From Sphingomonadaceae bacterium (GTDB lineage Bacteria > Pseudomonadota > Alphaproteobacteria > Sphingomonadales > Sphingomonadaceae): DNA of 64,000 nucleotides. Under the pieces are notes generated by a model. It was not told the origin of the DNA, ran no database searches, and was given only the letters and a program-made list of their open reading frames with translations. Below are positions 58,865-64,000 of the stretch, one piece after another. Each line of letters starts with the position of its first letter. The stretch's first letter is position 1. Location of the stretch: the NCBI GenBank assembly GCA_020850455.1, contig JADZEQ010000001.1:124001-188000 (forward strand). The letters are read 5' to 3'. A program made the translations under genes and the position numbers.

Positions 58865-59752
58865 TCAGCCAAATCGGCCAAAGGGCACCACCTTATTGCC
58901 CGCATAATGGCCGATTTCGGCGCGTCCACCATAATGGATATGCGACCTTTGACACCAATCGCGCGCGATCCCCTCGGCATCCTTGCCATAGGGGCGATCA
59001 TTTTCCTTGATATCGGTAACCTGCCCCAGTCGGATTTCCGCAGGGGGGCTGCGCCACACCGCGCTGGTCAGCGCGAAAAAGCAGCGATCAACCGAATATA
59101 GATATTCGCCCACTTCCTCGACCATCAAAACATGCCCCGATACATCGGGCCACAGCGGGGTGCCGACCATCATCGCCGCGCTGATCAGGTTGAAGGCGCA
59201 ATATTTTTCGCCAAGCTTCAGGCCGGGTTCCAGGCTCGCCGGGTCGCGCCGCGACAGCCATGCCAGCGCCCGCGCCCGCGCGCCAGCATTGCCATCAATC
59301 ACCATCGGCCCATGGCACAGATGCGGGAAACCGGCGCGATAGAGGAGGCCGAGCATATAGCTCGCATCCGAATAGCCCATATAGGTTTTGCGCCGCGCGA
59401 CGGGCGATAGATGCGGCAAGACATCCGCCGCGATGCGACACGCGCCATAACCACCGCGCGCGAACCAGATGGCGTCAATATCCTCCCGATTGGCGAATTC
59501 GATGAATGCGGCGGCGCGCTGTTCATCGCTGCCCGCAAAATGGCCATGCATCGCCGGGTCGGGGATATGCGTCGCATCGGACAGGACAAAGCCCGTCTCC
59601 CCCCCCACTTCATTGGGCGCGCGGCCAAAAACCTGCGGATGCCAGATGAGTTCCACGTCCGGGAAATCGGCGGCAACCTGTGCGTTGGCCCGTTCCATAT
59701 GTTCGGGCAAAATATAAACCGATGGCGCAACAACACCGATGCGGGTGACCAT
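58865..59752 (-). CDS. ldcA: LD-carboxypeptidase (peptidase S66)
   Basis: This encodes 295 residues from ATG 59752 behind AAGGGGCGG. The S66 family landmarks are AIWFARGGYGACRIAADVLP and the catalytic Ser in KTYMGYSDASYMLGLL, plus HGPMVIDGN. It removes the terminal D-Ala from tetrapeptides in recycled murein, producing the tripeptide. The divergent gene 79 bases away is an Mpl-like ligase that would reuse this product. Confidence 0.88.
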   Translation of the reverse strand: MVTRIGVVAPSVYILPEHMERANAQVAADFPDVELIWHPQVFGRAPNEVGGETGFVLSDATHIPDPAMHGHFAGSDEQRAAAFIEFANREDIDAIWFARGGYGACRIAADVLPHLSPVARRKTYMGYSDASYMLGLLYRAGFPHLCHGPMVIDGNAGARARALAWLSRRDPASLEPGLKLGEKYCAFNLISAAMMVGTPLWPDVSGHVLMVEEVGEYLYSVDRCFFALTSAVWRSPPAEIRLGQVTDIKENDRPYGKDAEGIARDWCQRSHIHYGGRAEIGHYAGNKVVPFGRFG

Positions 59753-59831
59753 GATACCGCCCCTTTTGCCCAAATTGGCGCTGCGCGACTGCACAATTGC
59801 GCTTTTGTTCAAATAGCCATAGCGGGGGTGG

Positions 59832-61211
59832 ATGACAGAGGCAAAACGCTATTTTTTTTGCGGGCTGGGTGGTTCGGGCATGTTGCCGCTGGCGTTGCTC
59901 GCCCGCGCGCGCGGGGATGTCGTGACCGGCAGCGACCGGGGGCATGATCAGGGGCGTAGCCCCGAAAAATTCGCTTGGCTGGAACGACAGGGCATAAAAT
60001 TGCACCCCCAAGACGGCAGCGGATTGCACGATGGCGGCCAGATATTGGTCGCTTCGGCTGCGGTGGAGGATAGCGTGCCCGACGTCGCAGCGGCCAAGCG
60101 GCTGGGCTGCGCGCGCATGACGCGGGCCGAATTAAACGCCAAATTTTTCAACGATGCCCGCCAAGCCGTCGGCATCGGCGGGACCAGCGGCAAATCGACC
60201 GTTACCGGCATGATCGGCTGGATTTTGCATGCGGCGGGCAAAAGGCCGAGCGTGATGAACGGCGCGGTGATGCGCAATTTCGCCGATGGCAATGCCCCCT
60301 TTGCCAGCGCCTTGGTCGGCGACCCGGCGCTCTATGTCAGCGAAGTCGATGAAAGCGACGGGTCGATCGCGCACTATGACCCCGACATCGCCATCGTCAC
60401 CAACGTCAGCCTCGACCATAAGAGTCTGGACGAATTGCACAGCCTCTTTGGTGGCTTTCTGGCGCGGGCGCGGGTCGCCATTGTCAACGCCGACGACCCG
60501 CTCTCGGCACGCTTTACCGGCGACAATGTCGTGCGCTTTGGCTTTAACGCATCCGCCGATGTGCGCGTGGCTGACTTGGTGCTGGATGGGGCGGGTGCGC
60601 ATTTTACCGTCCGATGCGGCGGTCACAACGCGCATGTCGCCTTGCGACAGGTCGGGCGGCATAATGTCATGAATGCGCTGGCGGCCATTGCAGCCGTCAC
60701 CCATTTGGGGGTGCCGCTGGCCGATGCAGCGGCGGCGCTCGGCAGTTTTGCAGGGCTTGCCCGGCGCTATGAACTGGTGGGCAGCGCGGGCGGCATCAGC
60801 GTCATCGATGATTTTGCCCATAACCCCGATAAAATGGCGGCGACACTGGCGGCGGCCGGGGCCAGCCCGGGGCGATTATTGCTGTTTTTTCAGCCGCATG
60901 GCTATGGCCCTCTGCGCCAGATGGGCAAAGAACTTGCCGCCGCATTTGCAACCGGCATGCGCGATGGCGACAAATTATTCGTCTCCGACCCCGCTTACTT
61001 CGGGGGGAGTGTCGCGCGCGACGATGGGGCAACCCGCCTTGTCGCCAATGTCTTTCGCACCGGCCGCTGGGCCGCCCATATGGCGCAGCGCGACCGATGC
61101 GCCGAAGCGATGCTGGCCTTTGCCCGCCCCGGTGACCGCATAATCATCCTGGGTGCGCGCGATGACAGCCTGAGCGATTTTGCCCGCGACATTTTGGCGC
61201 GCATCGCTTGA
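59832..61211 (+). CDS. Mur ligase-family protein, probably Mpl-like murein peptide ligase
   Basis: This 459-residue protein has the three Mur ligase domains. The MurC-type N-terminus is YFFCGLGGSGMLPLALLA. The ATP site reads AVGIGGTSGKSTVTGM, with TSGKS instead of the usual THGKT. VSEVDESDGSIAHY, NVSLDHKSLDEL, and NVMNALAAIAAV and RYELVGS in the C-terminal part match the family. The divergent ldcA suggests it joins recycled tripeptide to UDP-MurNAc (Mpl). A second UDP-MurNAc:alanine ligase (MurC) remains possible. Confidence 0.75.
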   Translation: MTEAKRYFFCGLGGSGMLPLALLARARGDVVTGSDRGHDQGRSPEKFAWLERQGIKLHPQDGSGLHDGGQILVASAAVEDSVPDVAAAKRLGCARMTRAELNAKFFNDARQAVGIGGTSGKSTVTGMIGWILHAAGKRPSVMNGAVMRNFADGNAPFASALVGDPALYVSEVDESDGSIAHYDPDIAIVTNVSLDHKSLDELHSLFGGFLARARVAIVNADDPLSARFTGDNVVRFGFNASADVRVADLVLDGAGAHFTVRCGGHNAHVALRQVGRHNVMNALAAIAAVTHLGVPLADAAAALGSFAGLARRYELVGSAGGISVIDDFAHNPDKMAATLAAAGASPGRLLLFFQPHGYGPLRQMGKELAAAFATGMRDGDKLFVSDPAYFGGSVARDDGATRLVANVFRTGRWAAHMAQRDRCAEAMLAFARPGDRIIILGARDDSLSDFARDILARIA

Positions 61212-61344
61212 TTTTCAGCGCGAGGGCGCTATAGGCGCGCGCTTCGCCCCCGCTTTTTGGCGGGCGGCGATGTTTAAAGACGACAGCCGGAGGGGTAACG
61301 CATGGGGCGTTATCAGCGATCGGCCAATATGAAGGATGCAAGGC

Positions 61345-61704
61345 ATGGCTCTTTATGAGCATATCTTCCTTGCGCGTCAGGACTTGAGCCAAGCTCAGGT
61401 CGATGCCCTCGCCGAAGGGGCAACGCGCATTGTCGAAGAACAGCAGGGCAAGATTGTCCGCACCGAGACTTGGGGTCTCAAGCAACTCGCCTATAAGATT
61501 GAAAAAAATCGCAAGGCGCATTTCGTCATGCTCAGCCTCGACGCGCCCGGCGCGACCGTTGCCGAACTGGAACGTCAGGCTTCGATCAACGAAGATATCA
61601 TCCGTTACCTCACCATTCGCGTCGATGCGCACGAAGATGGCCCGTCGGTCATGATGCGCAAGGGCGACCGTTCGCGCCGCCGCGAACGCGAAGACGAAAT
61701 CTAA
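61345..61704 (+). CDS. rpsF: 30S ribosomal protein S6
   Basis: This encodes 119 residues from ATG 61345. [20 protein letters not shown] at the start and [20 protein letters not shown] match S6, which binds S18 and 16S rRNA in the platform. The C-terminal tail is strongly basic and acidic in turn ([11 protein letters not shown]). It leads rpsF-rpsR-rplI. The 130-base leader contains an AACGC/GCGTT hairpin next to a CCG, where S6:S18 feedback could act; that is speculative. Confidence 0.97.
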   Translation: MALYEHIFLARQDLSQAQVDALAEGATRIVEEQQGKIVRTETWGLKQLAYKIEKNRKAHFVMLSLDAPGATVAELERQASINEDIIRYLTIRVDAHEDGPSVMMRKGDRSRRREREDEI

Positions 61705-61716
61705 GGGGAAGAGACA

Positions 61717-61941
61717 ATGGCACGAGCATTTTTCCGCCGTCGCAAAACTTGCCCCTTTTCGGCCAAGGACGCACCGCGCATCGATTATAAGGATATCCGC
61801 CTGCTGTCGGGTTTCCTGTCCGAACGTGGCAAGATCATGCCGTCGCGCATCACCGCCGTTTCGGCGGCGAAGCAGCGCGAACTGGCCCGCGCGATCAAGC
61901 GCGCCCGTCATCTGGGCCTTTTGCCCTACGTCGTACAATAA
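61717..61941 (+). CDS. rpsR: 30S ribosomal protein S18
   Basis: This 74-residue basic protein has the conserved [20 protein letters not shown] and [20 protein letters not shown], followed by [20 protein letters not shown]. It forms the S6:S18 heterodimer of the 30S platform. It lies 12 bases after rpsF. Confidence 0.98.
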   Translation: MARAFFRRRKTCPFSAKDAPRIDYKDIRLLSGFLSERGKIMPSRITAVSAAKQRELARAIKRARHLGLLPYVVQ

Positions 61942-61955
61942 GGGAGGGCAGATTC

Positions 61956-62543
61956 ATGGATATCATTCTGCTCGAACGTATCGAGAAACTGGGCGCGATC
62001 GGCGATGTCGTCAGCGTCAAGGACGGCTATGCCCGCAATTATTTGCTGCCCAATAAAAAGGCGCTGCGCGCCAATGAGGGTAATCGCAAGCTGTTCGAAG
62101 CCAACCGCGCCAAGATTGAGGCGGACAATGCCGCCCGTCGCGGCGATGCCGAAGGTCAGGCCAAGACGGTTGCTGGCGCCAAGGTCGTCCTGATCCGTCA
62201 GGCGTCGAACGCCGGTCAGCTTTATGGTTCGGTCAGCGTCCGCGACATTGTCGAAGCGCTGCACGAAGCGGGCCACAATGTCGTGACCAAGGCGATGGTC
62301 GTCCTCGAACGGCCGATCAAGACGCTCGGCCTGTTCGACGTGCGCGTCAATCTGCACCCTGAAGTGCAGGTGCTGATCGAAGCCAATGTTGCGCGTTCGC
62401 CCGATGAGGCTGCTTTGCAGGCCGAAGGGGTCAATGTCATCGACCAGCAATTTGCAGCCGAAGAAGCCGAAGCTGCCGCCGCTGCCGAGGAATTCCTCGA
62501 AACGCAGGCCGAAGCGACCGCTGAACAGGACGACGCCGCCTAA
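61956..62543 (+). CDS. rplI: 50S ribosomal protein L9
   Basis: This 195-residue protein has the L9 N-domain (MDIILLERIEKLGAIGDVVS, VKDGYARNYLLPNKKALRAN), the long connecting helix and the C-domain. It is about 45 residues longer than E. coli L9 because of an acidic, alanine-rich tail (AEEAEAAAAAEEFLETQAEA), which is common in alphaproteobacteria. It ends the operon before a clear terminator. Confidence 0.97.
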   Translation: MDIILLERIEKLGAIGDVVSVKDGYARNYLLPNKKALRANEGNRKLFEANRAKIEADNAARRGDAEGQAKTVAGAKVVLIRQASNAGQLYGSVSVRDIVEALHEAGHNVVTKAMVVLERPIKTLGLFDVRVNLHPEVQVLIEANVARSPDEAALQAEGVNVIDQQFAAEEAEAAAAAEEFLETQAEATAEQDDAA

Positions 62544-62569
62544 GCTGTCGCCCTTATATGAATTGCATG

Positions 62570-62602
62570 GGGCCGCTTTCCAGACCGGAAGGCGGCCCTT
62601 TT
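62570..62602 (+). terminator. Rho-independent terminator of rpsF-rpsR-rplI
   Basis: GGGCCGCTTTCC and GGAAGGCGGCCC form a 12-base-pair stem (one G-T pair) with a five-base loop, followed by TTTT. It lies 27 bases after the rplI stop and just before the end of the convergent folE. Confidence 0.88.
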
Positions 62603-62611
62603 GCTTGGGCG

Positions 62612-63232
62612 TCAATAGCCCATCAGGCTGAGCACTTCCTTGCGGCTGCGCGGATCGTCGAGGAAGCTGCCGAGCAGGCGGCTGGTCACCATCGAAACGC
62701 CGGGCGTATTGGCGCCGCGCGCGCTCATGCAAGCGTGGCTCGCCTCCACCACCACGGCGACGCCATGCGGCTGGAGGTGATCCCAAATGCACTGCGCCAC
62801 CTCTGCCGTCAGCCGTTCCTGCACCTGCAGGCGGCGGGCATAGCCCTGTAGCACGCGGGCGAGCTTGGAAATGCCGACAACCCGGTCGCGCGGCATATAG
62901 GCGATCGCCGCCTTGCCGATAATCGGCGCCATATGATGTTCGCAATGCGACTGAAAGGGTATGTCCTTGAGCAACACCACCTCATCATAGCCGCCCACTT
63001 CCTCAAAAGTGCGGGTGAGGTGATGGGCGGGGTCTTCGCCATAGCCCTGACAATATTCGCGCCACGCCCGCGCCACCCGTTGCGGCGTGTCGAGCAAACC
63101 TTCGCGGCTCGGGTCATCCCCCGCCCACTCGATGATCGTGCGCACCGCATCGGCAACCGCATCGGGGACGATGACCTTGCCATCCGCATCCAAAGCATCG
63201 CGCGCGCCAGTTCCAGTGCCGGGGCCAGTCAT
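62612..63232 (-). CDS. folE: GTP cyclohydrolase I
   Basis: This encodes 206 residues from ATG 63232 with GGAGG seven bases upstream. It makes dihydroneopterin triphosphate, the first step to folate. The zinc-binding and catalytic residues are in IPFQSHCEHHMAPIIGKAAI and VVVEASHACMSARG. GISKLARVLQGYARRLQVQE is the core family signature. The length is normal. Confidence 0.97.
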   Translation of the reverse strand: MTGPGTGTGARDALDADGKVIVPDAVADAVRTIIEWAGDDPSREGLLDTPQRVARAWREYCQGYGEDPAHHLTRTFEEVGGYDEVVLLKDIPFQSHCEHHMAPIIGKAAIAYMPRDRVVGISKLARVLQGYARRLQVQERLTAEVAQCIWDHLQPHGVAVVVEASHACMSARGANTPGVSMVTSRLLGSFLDDPRSRKEVLSLMGY

Positions 63233-63726
63233 TTTGCTTCCTCCTGTTGGTGGGTTCACGCAGCGGCGCTGCCCAACCGATATTTTCCATTCCTATAGCC
63301 AAGCCCGACAAGCCGAGGCAACCGAGCTGCACATGGCCATGCGCGCAATATTCCAGATGCTCGTTGCAAAAATGCGACAGTGGCGGATTGCGCGGGCCAA
63401 CCGGCGCGCCAAAATATATTTTGCGTAACCGGCGCAAAAGCGCAATTTTCTGACGCGACGCTACGGCAGCTTGGCCCCAGCCACGCCGCCATACCAAATA
63501 ATTGAAAAAAAGCCCGAAGCCGCGCTTTTTGGTTGACCAACGCGCTACTTCATCGCACATTTTGCGCACAAAGGCGGCGAAAAGACCGCGTCCGGGCTAT
63601 GGCCCCCTTTCACTCCCCAGACCGTCTGCGGCTATTTTGCCGCATATTAAATCTGAACGGCCATTTTGGCCGTATTGGAAAGCGATGCACCGCCAATGGC
63701 GGGCATGGATTGAGGGAGAGAGATAG
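63233..63726. other. Non-coding interval between folE and the TonB receptor gene
   Basis: These 494 bases separate divergent genes. The short open frames seen here lack family resemblance or good start signals and I do not regard them as genes. It has an AT-richer patch near 63410-63510 and a GAGGGAGAGAGATAG ribosome site for the receptor near 63712-63726. I could not define a promoter or riboswitch by eye. Confidence 0.5.
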
Positions 63727-64000
63727 ATGCGCATTCGCACTTTGCTGGGCACGTCGATGCTGGCAATCGCTGTGGCAACCCCTGCGTGGGGGCAAGACAC
63801 CCCGCAAGCAGAGGATAGCGGGGCCAACACCCCCGACATCGTCGTCACCGCCCAGCGCCAGTCGCAGCGGTTGCAGGACGTGCCGATCGCGGTCAGCGCC
63901 TTTTCGGCCGAAAGTCTGGAAGCGCAGCAGATTGAAAACTCATCCGACCTGCAGTTAACGCTGCCGAACGTCACTTTCACCAAAACCAACTTTACCGGCG
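63727..64000 (+). CDS. TonB-dependent receptor, N-terminal part (runs off the window)
   Basis: About 91 residues are present. A signal peptide (LLGTSMLAIAVATPAWGQ) is followed by a TonB-box-like PDIVVTAQRQSQRLQDVPIA and the start of the plug domain (FSAESLEAQQIENSSDLQL). This is the typical opening of sphingomonad outer-membrane receptors for siderophores, sugars or aromatic compounds. The substrate cannot be told from this part. Confidence 0.92.
   Translation, partial: MRIRTLLGTSMLAIAVATPAWGQDTPQAEDSGANTPDIVVTAQRQSQRLQDVPIAVSAFSAESLEAQQIENSSDLQLTLPNVTFTKTNFTG

Noticed and set aside
63502-63958. Forward open frames of 74 and 141 residues before and across the TonB receptor start
   Set aside because: They have no family resemblance, and the receptor frame with its signal peptide and TonB-box-like segment is clearly the coding one from 63727.

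Overview
The window reads as a chromosomal segment of an alphaproteobacterium, most likely a sphingomonad (Sphingomonadales, Sphingopyxis- or Sphingorhabdus-like). This rests on high GC, the yqeY-dnaG-rpoD order, a complete ccm cytochrome c maturation operon, ParA/SPOR-domain proteins of sphingomonad type, a TonB-dependent receptor with an Ala/Gln-rich signal region, and degradative clusters of SDR, thiolase, sulfatase and cupin genes. The assignment comes from protein resemblance only and no search was run.

Layout. 1-1769: carA and carB (carB cut by the window edge), with a small unknown gene tightly inserted between them. 1915-6324: yqeY, dnaG (primase) and rpoD (main sigma factor). 6419-10712: a ParA-type ATPase, a probable ribbon-helix-helix partner and two secreted repeat proteins ending in SPOR domains. 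10734-18049: branched-chain amino acid synthesis (leuA, ilvC, ilvH, ilvB) and miaA. leuA is preceded by what looks like a leucine-rich leader peptide with mutually exclusive RNA structures. 18051-23329: serB, a nitronate monooxygenase-like flavoprotein, an AHH nuclease-like gene, an unknown gene and the potassium importer kup. 23396-28369: ccmCDEFGHI, including a 48-residue ccmD. 28466-37339: mixed housekeeping genes, including a cupin, a leucine-dehydrogenase-like enzyme, tRNA-His, a prolyl hydroxylase-like enzyme, a SIMPL-domain protein, a Uup-type ABC-F ATPase, a UbiH-like monooxygenase, a DUF6456-like protein divergent from an HTH regulator, and a glycosyltransferase.

37328-48443 looks catabolic. 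It holds a second nitronate monooxygenase, an SDR and a thiolase behind a palindromic operator-like site, a formylglycine-generating enzyme divergent from an arylsulfatase, a cupin dioxygenase, two more SDRs, and AraC and LysR regulators. 48457-53195 is accessory. An amine-oxidase-type flavoprotein and an MFS transporter are followed by a decayed mobile element abutting the 3' end of a tRNA-Met gene. The element contains a conjugative-pilin fragment, an unknown fragment, a phage-like fragment, a small gene and a tyrosine integrase. The MFS gene appears to have lost its N-terminus at the element boundary.

53444-64000 returns to core functions. These are mltG and the fatty acid genes fabD-fabG-acpP-fabF with a GxxExxY-family gene inserted, ldcA divergent from an Mpl-like Mur ligase (peptidoglycan recycling), the ribosomal operon rpsF-rpsR-rplI with a clear terminator, folE, and the start of a TonB-dependent receptor.

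The observations I consider most worth checking are the leuA leader, the ParA/RHH/SPOR cluster, the decayed element with chimeric reading frames at tRNA-Met, and the small gene between carA and carB. I saw no CRISPR array, no rRNA and no intact insertion sequence.
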